DNA from: Streptomyces olivaceoviridis
GTDB lineage: Bacteria > Actinomycetota > Actinomycetes > Streptomycetales > Streptomycetaceae
Direction: 5' to 3'
Length of the DNA: 49,444 nucleotides
NCBI RefSeq assembly: GCF_014650115.1
Contig: NZ_BMUI01000042.1
Span: 1 to 49,444 of the forward strand
A program made the translations under genes and the position numbers. Under the pieces are notes generated by a model. That model was not told the origin of the DNA, searched no databases, and was given only the letters and a program-made list of their open reading frames with translations. Each line of letters begins with the position of its first letter. Position 1 is the first letter of the stretch. This document shows, one piece after another, positions 7,684-16,259 of this stretch.

Positions 7684-9456
7684 TCAGGCCTCGGGGGCGG
7701 TGCTGCGCGCGTCCTCATCGGGCGGGGCGCCGCCGGCGCGTCGCCGACCGAGGTGGAAGGCGCCGAACCGGGTTCCCGCGTCGCGGGCGGGACCGGACTC
7801 GCCTGGATCGGCGGGCTTCTGAGCGGCCGGCTTGTGTCGGATGCGCTCCGCCTCGGCCATGGCGCGGCCCGGGGACCGGATCGGCAGTCCATTGGGAGTG
7901 GCCCCACCCCGCCCGGCGGACTCGGACGACGTGGACGTCGGCGTGGTTGCGGCCGTGGACGTCGGCGTGGTTGCGGCCGTGGACGTCGGCGTGGTTGCGG
8001 CCGTGGAGAGCGGTGCGGCCGGTGCCGACCGCACCGCCCGGGGCCTGTCCGCGGGCGTCCGGGGAGCCGACGCGGCCTGCCGCGGTCGCTCGGCCGTGAC
8101 GGGCTCGTGCCGCTGGGCGATCAGCTGCGGCGGGATCAGGACGACGACGCCCGTGCCACCGCGCGAGGAGGGCCGGTAACTGACGCTGATGCCGTACTTG
8201 ACGGCGAGTCGCCCCACCACGCTCAGACCGACTCGGGTGCCCTGCAGCGAGGCGAGGTCGGTGACGCGGCCGGACACGGACTCGACCGCCCGCCGCATGG
8301 CCGCGTCGGACATCTTCAGGCCGCTGTCCTCGATGGTGACCACGAGGCCGGCGCTGCGTTCCTCCACGTAGACGTGGACCTCGTCGACGGGAGGCGAGAA
8401 GTTCGCCGCGTTGTCCATGAGTTCGGCCAGCAGGTGCATGACGCCCTCCGCCGCGAAACCGCTGATCGCGGCCCTGCTGGAGGAGTGCAGACGCACCCGC
8501 CGGTAAGCGTCGATCCGGCCGACGGCGCCCCGCAGGATGCTCTCCATGACGATGGGCTTGTTCCACACGCGGCTGGAGCGGCCGTCCATCAGCAGGGCGA
8601 GCCGGTCGGTCATCAGACCGAGCTGCGAGGTGCTGTGGTCCAGACGCAGCAGGTCGCCGAAGACCTCCTCGCCATGCCGTTCCTGCATCTCACGCAGATC
8701 GGCGAGCATGCTGACGGTCTTGGCCTGGACCCGGCTGAGGGCCTTGGCGGACGTGGCCTGCGCGGCGGCGGAACGCCGCTCGCTGTAGGCCAGTTCGCGT
8801 ATCAAGCGTTCGGCCGCCGACCGCAGCAGGGCGTCCTGCGGCCAGTCGAACCGAGCGAACACGGTGTCGGCGGAGCCGCCCTCCCGCAGCAGGGCGACGG
8901 CGGCGGGAAGCGTTTCCTCGGTCAGACGCCTCAGCTCGGCCGTGCCCCGCTCGAGCCGTTCGCGTACGCCTTCGAGCCCAGCCTCGGCCTCACGGGCGCG
9001 TTCGACCGACGCGGACAGCTCGCCGGCGACCATGCGCAGCAACTGCTGCAGGTGCGGGTCGGAAGGAAGGGCAACGGCCGACAACACCTGCTTGGCGTCG
9101 CCGCCGCCGCGCACCTGCCGGGTGACGTCCGGCAGGATCACGTCGACGAGCCGGGAGGTCTCGGCGACCTGGTGCTGCCATGCGCTCCTGGCCGTCTCCA
9201 GTTCGCCGCCCTGCGCGGCGGCGCGCCGGTTGGCCCGGCGTAGCAGGGCCGAGGCCCGGCCGACCACCACGGCGATGCACACCCAGGCGACGACCACCGT
9301 GCCCAACACCCAGCGCCGGCCTTCCGCGGGAGCGAGGGCGACCGCGGCAGCGGCGCCCGCGGCGGTGAGGATCAGGGTCGCGGTCGGTGCGAACGGCGAA
9401 GCGGACGCAGCCCTTTCCGCGCTTCGGCGCTGACGGGAGCGAGCTGGCATTGGCAT
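7684..9456 (-). CDS. cvnA: Conservon sensor histidine-kinase-like protein CvnA
   Basis: A 590-residue membrane protein and first gene of the operon. Two adjacent transmembrane helices lie near the N-terminus (about residues 22-40 and 48-70), followed by a long helical signalling region, an H-box-like LLRLDHST motif, and an ATPase domain with N-box ELMDNAANFSPP, G1 IEDSGLKM and G2 GTRVGLSVVGRLA. There is almost no extracellular loop. The C-terminal 150 residues are low-complexity Pro/Ala/Arg and contain three copies of an eight-residue Thr-rich repeat encoded by a 24-base tandem repeat. ATG 9456 is preferred because GAGGGA lies about nine bases upstream; ATG 9480 lacks a ribosome binding site. 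CvnA is the likely receptor of the GTPase module. Confidence 0.9.
   Translation of the reverse strand: MPMPARSRQRRSAERAASASPFAPTATLILTAAGAAAAVALAPAEGRRWVLGTVVVAWVCIAVVVGRASALLRRANRRAAAQGGELETARSAWQHQVAETSRLVDVILPDVTRQVRGGGDAKQVLSAVALPSDPHLQQLLRMVAGELSASVERAREAEAGLEGVRERLERGTAELRRLTEETLPAAVALLREGGSADTVFARFDWPQDALLRSAAERLIRELAYSERRSAAAQATSAKALSRVQAKTVSMLADLREMQERHGEEVFGDLLRLDHSTSQLGLMTDRLALLMDGRSSRVWNKPIVMESILRGAVGRIDAYRRVRLHSSSRAAISGFAAEGVMHLLAELMDNAANFSPPVDEVHVYVEERSAGLVVTIEDSGLKMSDAAMRRAVESVSGRVTDLASLQGTRVGLSVVGRLAVKYGISVSYRPSSRGGTGVVVLIPPQLIAQRHEPVTAERPRQAASAPRTPADRPRAVRSAPAAPLSTAATTPTSTAATTPTSTAATTPTSTSSESAGRGGATPNGLPIRSPGRAMAEAERIRHKPAAQKPADPGESGPARDAGTRFGAFHLGRRRAGGAPPDEDARSTAPEA
7929..8004 (+). 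repeat. 24-bp tandem repeat, three copies, inside cvnA
   Basis: A 24-base unit containing GACGTCGGCGTGGTTGCGG occurs three times head to tail without visible differences. Being a multiple of three, it keeps frame and encodes a repeated Thr/Ala/Pro/Ser octapeptide in the C-terminal linker of CvnA. Identical copies suggest recent expansion. Confidence 0.9.
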
Positions 9457-10059
9457 TCCGCGGTCCCTCGGTCTGTGCATACGGGGGTTGTGTGAACGAT
9501 GAGCATCGCTGATGCCGCGGAAGGGCGGCCGAAGGCCGGTGCCCTTCCGGGTGTGGGTCGCCGTTCATGCTAGCCACCGGGCGAGGTGAGAATACCCGGG
9601 CGATGCGCGCGGCTGGCCAGGAATGCACTTCGTCGCGAAACAAGTATCACAAGACACGTGTGTGGTGGCAGGTTCACCGCTTGCGGCGCCGCCCTGCGGC
9701 GGTGCGAAGGCGGACATTCATGGACTTGGTCTTCGGCCCGGCACGCCTTGTGAAAATTTTGAACGTCAGGATTCGGCCAATCACCGTTCGGGGAGATTGG
9801 GCTCGGACTGGAAGTCCTCGACCGGGGCTTCACCGACCGCGTTCGAACTCGCGGCACGTCCGAGAACCGTACCGCCCGCGCTACTGTAAGGCGTCTGCGG
9901 TCCCCTTGCGGCGGTGTGGGCGCCGGGGTTGTGGACCGGGCGCGGCGCGGTTGCCCGAAGGTACTCCCGGCATCGTAGCGGGCGCCTCGGACATCCGCGG
10001 GGCCGGCCGGAGGTGGCGAGCACGTCTCGTCCGGCCGCGGAGACGATCGCTTCACCACG
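9457..10059. other. Intergenic region upstream of cvnA, no supported gene
   Basis: I find no reading frame with convincing coding character here. Two AT-richer patches, at about 9630-9660 and 9745-9790, are the likeliest promoter sites for the leftward conservon operon, but I cannot assign boxes with confidence. The many arginine-rich frames across this stretch are probably composition artefacts. Confidence 0.4.
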
Positions 10060-10149
10060 ATGCGCACGGAGCTCGCGCCGTACGCCAAGACGCGCGCGGT
10101 GAAGGAATTGTCCGGCCGGGCGCGGCAGGTCGCGGCGGCCAAGGCCTGA
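10060..10149 (+). pseudogene. Possible C-terminal gene remnant before a terminator
   Basis: A short frame TMRTELAPYAKTRAVKELS... ends AAKA-stop at 10149. It has an amphipathic, Lys/Arg/Ala-rich character unlike the surrounding frames, and a good hairpin (10160-10190) follows 10 bases after its stop. That combination suggests the 3' end of a real gene whose upstream part has been lost or scrambled. I do not recognise the protein. Confidence 0.3.
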
Positions 10150-10159
10150 AAGATGGGGG

Positions 10160-10190
10160 CCTCCGGGGGAGCTGTCGGCAACCCCGGAGG
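10160..10190 (+). terminator. Hairpin after remnant ORF
   Basis: Perfect nine-base stems CCTCCGGGG (10160-10168) and CCCCGGAGG (10182-10190) enclose a 13-base loop, 10 bases after the TGA at 10147-10149. No strong T-run follows. Confidence 0.45.
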
Positions 10191-10333
10191 TACAACCCAA
10201 AGATACGTCCGTCTCGGTGTGACAGCCGCTGAACGGCGTCGCCTTACTGCGGTGCCTGCTGTGCCCGAATACCCGTGGGACCCGCCGGCGCGATCCCGGA
10301 AGAACATATCGGAGGGATCAGCATGGGGTTCGA

Positions 10334-12221
10334 TTGGAACCGCGCTCTTCCGTCCTCGCGACGATTGCCGCGCGCCGTCGCGCCCAGTTGTCGGCGACCG
10401 AGTCGATCGCCGCGCTCCAGCAGCAGACCGCCGCGCCGGGGCAGTTGTCGGCGGAGTTCGCCGACGTCGCCGAGCGTGCCATCACCGCCCGGCTGACCGG
10501 CCTGCTCGAGCGCACCCAGGGCGCCCGCCGGGCCGCGACGTTCATGGCCGCCGACGCCTACCCGGCCTGATACGCCCGCTATACGACGCCGAGCGGGCCG
10601 GGTTCGACCTGCCCCGGCTGCTGGGAAACACCGTACGCCGGCGCGGCCTCGGCGACGCGGACGACCCTCGGCGGTACTGACCTGGCGGCTGCGCCAGCGC
10701 CTGCAGGATGCCGCCGAAGCCCAGCAGGAGAGGAGGCCCCGCTCGCTCGCAGTGCTCACGCTGGCCCAGCTGCACACTCTGAACCGGATCGCCGCCTCCC
10801 ACCGGGCCACCGCCCGCGAGGCACTCAAGGCCGCCGGCGCCGCCCTCACCCACCTGCCCGCCCCCTCACCACCCGCACCGGCCATACCCACCCCGCATGG
10901 GACCAGCGGCCGATGGGCGACCTCTCCCGCCGCGAGCTCGCCGCCCAACTGGCCACCGTGCGCGCCCAGATCCGCCGCGCCCAGGCGAACAACACCCCGC
11001 TCACCGACACCGCCCGGCACGTGATCGCCGACCTCACCCGCGAGGCCCAGCTGCGCCGCGCCCTTATCTGGCGCGACGCCGCACGCGAGGACTTCCAGCG
11101 CGAGCGGGCCACCACCGGCGCGGCGCCCGGCGACGCTTCACTGGCCGCGATCCGCCGCACCCTGAAGACGCGGCGCGCTACCACCCACCAGCGCCGGCAC
11201 TTCGCGCGTGCCGCGCTGACCCGCACCGACGCCGTCTCCGACAAGATCCATGCCGAACTCCGCTTCCGGGAGCGTCTGCCCGACCATGCCCCGCACCGGC
11301 CCTACCATCGCGGTGAGCTACCCGACTGGGTCGCCGACCGGCACGCCCTGGTCCATCCCGAGACCCCCGAGCACTGACGCGTGCACCTCGCCGAACGCCA
11401 CCGCATCCTGGCCCGCTCGCTCGCCGACCGCGGTCACACCCTGGCCGACTTCCCACCTCCATGGGCCCGCCCGCTCGGGAATCCGCCGCCCACCAGCTCC
11501 CCCCGGCGCCGTCACGTGTGGGCCACCACCGCCGCGCTGGTGAGCTGTGGCGCACCCGCCACGCCATCACCGCAGTGCCCGGACTGGGCCCGCGCCCGGC
11601 CGATCCGGGGGACGCGGCCGCCTGGGACCTGGACGCCCGGGTGCGTGCCCTGACGGGACGGCGCCGCCCGGTGCTGCTCCCGCCGCCGGACGCGCCCGCC
11701 TCAGCCGTGATCGAGGCGGCCCTGGGTCACCTCGATGCGCCGCCGCCCGGCGGACCCCTGCCCGACCACCCAGCCCTGCGCGACCCCTTCGGCGTCGCCC
11801 CGCTGCCCAACGGCGCCGTGGACGCGCGCCTCGCGCGGCGCGCCCGGGCCGCCGTCCGCGCCGGCGAACCGCTGCCGGAAGCGTGAATGGGGGAGATCAC
11901 CGCCCCCGGCGACGCCGAGGACGAACAGCGCACCTACACCAAGCTGCTCACCGCCATCAACGAGTATCGGCGCCGCCGCCACCGCGCCGGCCCCGAAGTC
12001 CTCGGCCCGCGCCCGGCGGGCCTGGACGGCGAGGACTGGGACCACCTCATCTCACCGACGCGATCGACCTGTACACCCACGCCCGCGTCCAACGCCGCCT
12101 GGAACAGACGCGGGCCCGCACCGCCGCCGAACGCGCCACCCTCCTGCCGCCGATCTCGCCGCTGCGCCGGCAACCTCCGCCCGGCCCGCACCGGCACGGC
12201 CGGCAACACCCGACCTGCTGA
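10334..12221 (+). pseudogene. Degraded C-terminal region of a conjugative relaxase (TraA/MobF-like)
   Basis: Successive frames on one strand give a long, charged, helical Ala/Arg-rich protein in pieces. They are QLSATESIAALQQQTAAPGQ (to 10568), FDLPRLLGNTVRRRGLG with a restored DDPAAVLTWRLRQRLQDA near 10670, LAQLHTLNRIAASHRATARE, LSRRELAAQLATVRAQIRRA (to 11377), HLAERHRILARSLADRGHTL after 11381, WRTRHAITAVPGLGPRP near 11550, and DLYTHARVQRRLEQTRART at the end. The 'DPAAVLTWRL' and 'LWRTRHxIxxVPGLGP' segments match my memory of C-terminal parts of actinobacterial MobF/TraA relaxases. At least four frameshifts and an internal TGA at 11375-11377 disrupt it. The N-terminal transesterase and helicase domains are absent. 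The downstream part could include separate small plasmid genes. Confidence 0.45.
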
Positions 12222-12236
12222 GATAGGCAGCCCAAC

Positions 12237-12878
12237 TCAGTAGATGGTGACGGACACCCCGCACAGCCCGCGTGCGTCCGCCGCGGCCTGCCGCCACATC
12301 CGCAGCGGACCGTCCAGGACGCTCTCCTCGCCGTCGCCGTAGTCCAGCCAGTCCTGGTCCTCGGCCTGCGCACGTTCTTTCGCCGTGAAGCCAAGCGCCT
12401 GCTCGACGGCGGGAAGCGTCTCACGCACCTGGGAGGAGGTGAGGAGGAAGTTGCCGCACCAGCCGGGCAGGAGGATGGCCCGGGCGGGGCCGATGGCGTG
12501 GAAGAAGGATCTCAGCGCGTACTCCTTGCTCTGGACGGAAAGGAAGATGTCTTCCGCGTCGGCGATCCGATCCCACACACCGTTGAGCAGGGAGAAGTCG
12601 TCGGGCGGCAGGCCGTCGTACAGCTTCTGCACGTGCTCCCCGGAAGCGGTCAGCTCCAGGAAGGACTCCAGCGCGTCCGCCTCGCTTCGGCGGGCCTGAC
12701 CGGAGTGCTCCCACCAGGTTCTGAAGTCCGGCAGGGGCTCCCGGCGCCAGCGCTCCCAGCGTTCTCGTGCGAACGGCTGCTCCCGCTCAGCACCGATCAG
12801 CGGGAGCAGCCGCGGGCCCAGAGCGCTGATGAAGTCGTCGTCGTGGGCGCTGACGGACCAGGCCGAGGTGATACCCAT
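12237..12878 (-). CDS. Conserved-looking hypothetical protein, 213 aa
   Basis: An intact frame from ATG 12878 to TGA 12237, starting MGITSAWSVSAHDDDFISAL. It is acidic and cytosolic, with no signal peptide or membrane helix. Notable segments are WERWRREPLPDFRTWWEHSG (about residues 42-61), GLPPDDFSLLNGVWDRIADA in the middle and GVSVTIY at the end. I do not recognise a family. The size and Trp/Asp-rich character recall immunity or YfbM/DUF1877-like proteins, but the match is not good enough to name. It sits alone between a relaxase remnant and a broken phosphotransferase, and a 12-base direct repeat brackets it (12236-12247 and 13044-13055). Confidence 0.7.
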   Translation of the reverse strand: MGITSAWSVSAHDDDFISALGPRLLPLIGAEREQPFARERWERWRREPLPDFRTWWEHSGQARRSEADALESFLELTASGEHVQKLYDGLPPDDFSLLNGVWDRIADAEDIFLSVQSKEYALRSFFHAIGPARAILLPGWCGNFLLTSSQVRETLPAVEQALGFTAKERAQAEDQDWLDYGDGEESVLDGPLRMWRQAAADARGLCGVSVTIY

Positions 12879-13105
12879 GGCAGGACCGTACGAGGCGCCA
12901 CTGACAGACGCGTATCTTCGTCGGAGCCGGCTGACCTCTTCGTGCACGGTCGCAGTTCCTCTGCCCCGGACGGCGCACGGCATCCCACTCGCCTGGTGAC
13001 GATTTCGCACCACACCGTGCCCGGAGTGTGGCAGACAACTCGCCTCAGTAGATGGCGGCTGGATGCGCCAGAACCACTCGGTGCGCCCGGGCTGACCGCG
13101 CGGTT

Positions 13106-13853
13106 TCACATCCGGGATCTGAGCACGTCGACTCCGCAGCCCGGCGCGAACGGGTCGAAGCCGTGCTCGGTCAGCCAGCGAATGGCCAGCAGGCATCGCA
13201 CCGACCACCACGCGCGGATCACGTCGAGGTCGACGTCGGTGCCGTAGCCGGCGACGACGTCGTCGAGGTGCTCGGCGTGTCCGAGTGTCAAGGTGGCGAG
13301 GTCGAACAAGGCATCCCCTTGGCCTGCCTCGAACCGGTCGATGAGGCCGGTGATCTCGTTGCCGTCGGCGAACACGTGAGTGATCTGCAGGTCGCCGTGG
13401 GCGAACACAGCAATCCGTGGCCGCAGCGCGGACTCGGGCGATCTGGCGGTTGCGGGTGACCAGGCCGGCGGGCAGGACACCGTTCGTCACGAGCCACTCG
13501 CACTCGCCGTCGAGATCCGCCGCCAACTCGTCAAGGCCCCGACCGCTCCGGCCGGGCCAGGGCGGCAACGGCGCGTCGTGCAACGTCCGGAGGGCGGCAC
13601 CCGCCGCAGCCCACGCCGTCGGCGACGCGGTCGACCGCTCGCCGAGGCGGCCGAGCGCTCTCCCGGGGATTGCGGTGATCGCGAGCACCGGCGGCCAGCG
13701 CCACAGGACCTGCAGGATCGGGAGCGGGGCCAGGGCCATCGCCTCGACCTCGACGTCGGTGCGCGCCTGATCGGCGTCCACCTTCAAGAACACGTCACCG
13801 ACGCGCAGGGTCGCGCGCTGGGAGTGGGCGACGACGACCTGGACCTCATCCAT
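13106..13853 (-). pseudogene. Aminoglycoside phosphotransferase (APH)-family protein, frameshifted
   Basis: The N-terminal lobe reads MDEVQVVVAHSQRATLRVGD, then VFLKVDADQARTDVEVEA with the ATP-binding lysine, to about 13450. One indel near 13440-13460 then switches frame to the C-lobe: VFAHGDLQITHVF (catalytic H-G-D), a metal-binding region where the family usually has I-D-W and this copy has I-D-R, then DALFDLATLTLGH. With one base restored the protein would be about 250-280 residues, normal for small APH/choline-kinase-like enzymes of Streptomyces. The substrate is unknown; many family members do not confer resistance. ATG 13853 fits the family start and ATG 13895 is an alternative. Confidence 0.75.
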
Positions 13854-14017
13854 GGCGGCCAGGATCCGGATGACCGTCCGCGCCGCCGGAATCATCGCCG
13901 GCGATTGCGCGGCCGACTGCCTCCCGCTACTCGGCGGCCCCGTGCAGGGCAGCGACAGCTGACCAGGTCAAGGCCACCACCTCAAAGAGTCGTAAGACGT
14001 CGTGAAAGCCTCCGGAC

Positions 14018-14371
14018 ATGAGCTATGACCTGGCCGTCTGGGAAGGTGACCGGCCGGCGGATGAAAGGACCGCCGGCTGTGTCTTCAACGACTTGTACGA
14101 CCGCTATCTCGACGGTGAGACCCAGGAGCCTCCGTCCGGGAGCATCGCGGACTACGTCACCGCACTTCTTGAGCGGTGGTGCGACGTCACTGAGGACAAG
14201 GCGGGGACCCCGCCCTGGCCGGTCGGACCGCTGATCGACTGTGCGAGTGGTCCGCTCATCTGCTTCAGGATGGACTGGAGGAGGGCCGAGGAAGCCTCGG
14301 CCTACGCGGCACATGTGACACATGTGATGCTGGTCTGCTTCGACGTGCAGCAAAACCAGCTCCGGCCCTGA
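14018..14371 (+). CDS. Small hypothetical protein, 117 aa
   Basis: An intact frame from ATG 14018, starting MSYDLAVWEGDRPADERTAG and ending in VCFDVQQNQLRP. It contains DLYDRYLDG, DYVTALLERWCDVTED and a GPLIDCASGPLICFRMDWRR segment. I recall similar stand-alone proteins in many streptomycetes with the same 'MSYDLAVWEG' opening and a 'GLVCFDPQ' end; their function is not known. The size and acidic nature would fit an immunity protein, but that is a guess. It lies divergently from the APH remnant and directly upstream of a transposase fragment. Confidence 0.75.
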   Translation: MSYDLAVWEGDRPADERTAGCVFNDLYDRYLDGETQEPPSGSIADYVTALLERWCDVTEDKAGTPPWPVGPLIDCASGPLICFRMDWRRAEEASAYAAHVTHVMLVCFDVQQNQLRP

Positions 14372-14456
14372 GCACGGTGGCCGATCGGCGGTCGCTCGAT
14401 GAGAGCTGGGGCGGTGCCGACGAAGGTGAGGAAGCGTTCGGCCTCGCGTTCGTAGC

Positions 14457-14630
14457 AAGGCGATCGAGACCTCGCAGCGGCTCGGCCGCCACTGCTGGAC
14501 CGTCGAGCGCCCCATGTCCTGGCTCGCCGGCCGCCGCCTCCACCGCCGCTATGAGCGCAAGGCCGATCACTTCCCCGCCTTCACGAGCATCGCTTGTGCC
14601 CTCAGCTGTTCTCGGCGGCTCGTCCGCTGA
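14457..14630 (+). pseudogene. C-terminal fragment of IS5-family transposase
   Basis: One frame reads SQRLGRHCWTVERPMSWLAG followed by HRRYERKADHFPAFTSIACA and a stop at 14628-14630. V-E-R-x-M-S-W-L is the glutamate (E) box of IS5-family DDE transposases, so this is the last 57 or so residues of such an enzyme. Nothing of the N-terminal two-thirds is present. The fragment overlaps the 3' end of the opposite-strand ankyrin gene by 29 bases. Confidence 0.75.
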
Positions 14631-14964
14631 TATGGGCTTGCAGCAGCTTCATCGCCAGGTCGTGTCCGTAGTGATTGGCCATGTCCATGGGGGTGTGGCC
14701 GTCTGGGTCCGCGAGTTCCGGATCAGCCCCGAAGGCCAGCAACACGGCCGTGGTGTGCACAGTGAGCCGCTGACCGCTCTGCAGGGCCCCGTCACCCTCA
14801 ACGTCGATCGCGTGCGTCAGCAGCGTCATGTTGCTGAACACCTCGTCGGGATCACCACCAGCGGCCAGCAACCGGGCCAGGGCCTCAGCGTCGTCCTGCT
14901 CGACCGCTTCGTGCGCGGGTGTCCAGTAGTTGCGCACCACGACATTCAACCGTCCCCACAGCAC
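14602..14964 (-). CDS. Ankyrin-repeat protein, 120 aa
   Basis: An intact frame from ATG 14964, starting MLWGRLNVVVRNYWTPAHEA. Ankyrin signatures follow: TPAHEAVEQDDAEALARLLA, then LLTHAIDVEGDGALQSGQRL and LLAFGADPELADPDGHTPMD with a final helix LAMKLLQAHIS. The length allows three repeats, so it is a small protein-binding module without a catalytic domain. The C-terminus overlaps the transposase fragment on the other strand, which hints that the last residues may have been changed by the insertion. Its partner is unknown. Confidence 0.75.
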   Translation of the reverse strand: MLWGRLNVVVRNYWTPAHEAVEQDDAEALARLLAAGGDPDEVFSNMTLLTHAIDVEGDGALQSGQRLTVHTTAVLLAFGADPELADPDGHTPMDMANHYGHDLAMKLLQAHISGRAAENS

Positions 14965-15006
14965 GCCTGCCAGCGACTATCTACGCGATCAGTCACCCAT
15001 GGGTAC

Positions 15007-15237
15007 TCAGGGGGGCGGCGTGCGCGGGGATCGCATGCCGAGCCACTGTTCGGCATCCCAGGCGTGGAACCGCTCTACCTCGGTGAACTCCAGCAACCGG
15101 ACCCCACGGAGCGTCCAACGGATCCGATGGGATTCAAGCCGCCACGGACCCCCGGGGCACACGGGTTCATTGGACGCGTCGGCCGCTTGGGCAGATCGCG
15201 GATCGGGGCGTTGCCGTGATGACCTACGAGCCCCCAC
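15007..15237 (-). pseudogene. Possible hypothetical gene fragment
   Basis: One frame contains WRLESHRIRWTLRGVRLLEF followed by FHAWDAEQWLGMRSP, which looks like real protein and differs from the Arg/Pro-rich shadows around it. I do not recognise it, no start with a ribosome binding site is clear, and the neighbouring stretches 14965-15006 and 15238-15387 show nothing else that I can support. It may be a truncated gene. Confidence 0.3.
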
Positions 15238-15387
15238 TGACTGCGGAGCCCGGAGCCGGTCGATGAGTGGCCGCCGCTGCGGGAGGTCGGCCGGAGTACG
15301 GCAGAAACGTGCCGCACCGGTGCACCCTTCCCGACGGCGCCGACCACCGGACCGACTGCCCTGAGAACAAGCTGGGCCGAGTGCGGA

Positions 15388-15897
15388 TCAGCCGTCGTTG
15401 ACCGCTGTAGTCACGGCTCCGCAACTTATGACGGTATCCGTGGGGGAGTTGTAGGTGCACGCCCGGAAGACCAGCTTACTTCCCTTGGCGCCGTAGGCGT
15501 TCGTGCTGGTGTTCTCGTAGAAGTCGTAGTTGCAGATGCCCGTGGTGCCCGCGCCGGCACTGTTGTAACACCCCCCCGAACGGTAGAGCTGCCAACGTGA
15601 GCCGTCCCAGAGGTAGTTGTCCCACGCCACGGCGGCTGAGTAACCGTCCGACTTGGTGTCCTCGACGGTGAACTTGTCACCGTACTTCACGAAACACCCC
15701 TCCGCGCCGCTTGCTGTGGCGCAGACCTGGTCGGCGGCGGGACTTGTCGCAGGCGCCGTGGCCGGCCGGGGGACCGTGATTGCCGAGGCTGTCGGAACAC
15801 CGGCGGACGATGAGCCGGCCGAGGCTTCAGAGGCCAGGGCGGGGACCAACGAGACGGTGCCGACGACGAGGCCAAGTGCGGTGAACGCGCGCTTCAT
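15388..15897 (-). CDS. Small secreted protein, 169 aa
   Basis: ATG 15897 follows AAGGAG. Residues 1-27 form a Sec signal peptide (MKRAFTALGLVVGTVSLVPA with an A-S-A type cleavage site), then an Ala/Thr/Pro-rich linker to about residue 62, then a globular domain with at least six cysteines (QVCATASGAEGCFVKYGDKF, GGCYNSAGAGTTGICNYDFY, FRACTYNSPTDTVISCGAV). The cysteines suggest disulfides in the secreted form. The domain resembles small extracellular proteins of streptomycetes of unknown function; no catalytic motif is visible. Confidence 0.85.
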   Translation of the reverse strand: MKRAFTALGLVVGTVSLVPALASEASAGSSSAGVPTASAITVPRPATAPATSPAADQVCATASGAEGCFVKYGDKFTVEDTKSDGYSAAVAWDNYLWDGSRWQLYRSGGCYNSAGAGTTGICNYDFYENTSTNAYGAKGSKLVFRACTYNSPTDTVISCGAVTTAVNDG

Positions 15898-16152
15898 GAC
15901 GCAACTCCTTGACGTGTGGATGGCGCGGTGACTACCGAACGGACGCGTGCATGCGCCATGAGTATGGGAATGTCGGCCGGTGAACGGGTTGCCGCCGCAG
16001 CGGTAGGCGCCACTCACTTCGACGTTGGCATTCCCGTATGGGCGTTGAACTCGGCCTGTCGGACGGACTACGGCGTGTCGCTAGCAGCGAGTCCAGATCT
16101 GTTTGGCGTTGGGTCCACTACCTCGCCCGCTGTGACCTCCACGGTCAAAACG

Positions 16153-16180
16153 TCCCCCGGCCCCCGGCGGGGCCGGGGGA
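16153..16180 (-). terminator. Strong intrinsic terminator after B-lectin gene
   Basis: Twelve-base perfect stems (16153-16164 and 16169-16180) with a CGGC tetraloop, followed on the - strand by CGTTTTGACC, lie 80 bases after the lectin stop. This has both parts of a rho-independent terminator and would also insulate the secreted-protein gene downstream. Confidence 0.75.
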
Positions 16181-16259
16181 GACGCCCAGGTCAGGGACGT
16201 GGGCCAGCGGTGCCTGGGAGCAGGACCGCATAGACCGACAACCGACTACTGAGCGTCAG

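Noticed and set aside
7929..8004. CRISPR-like repeats
   Set aside because: The 24-base units are directly adjacent with no spacers and lie in a coding frame; no cas gene is present.
7561..9243. A 560-aa + strand frame
   Set aside because: It is the shadow of cvnA; high GC keeps the opposite frame open.
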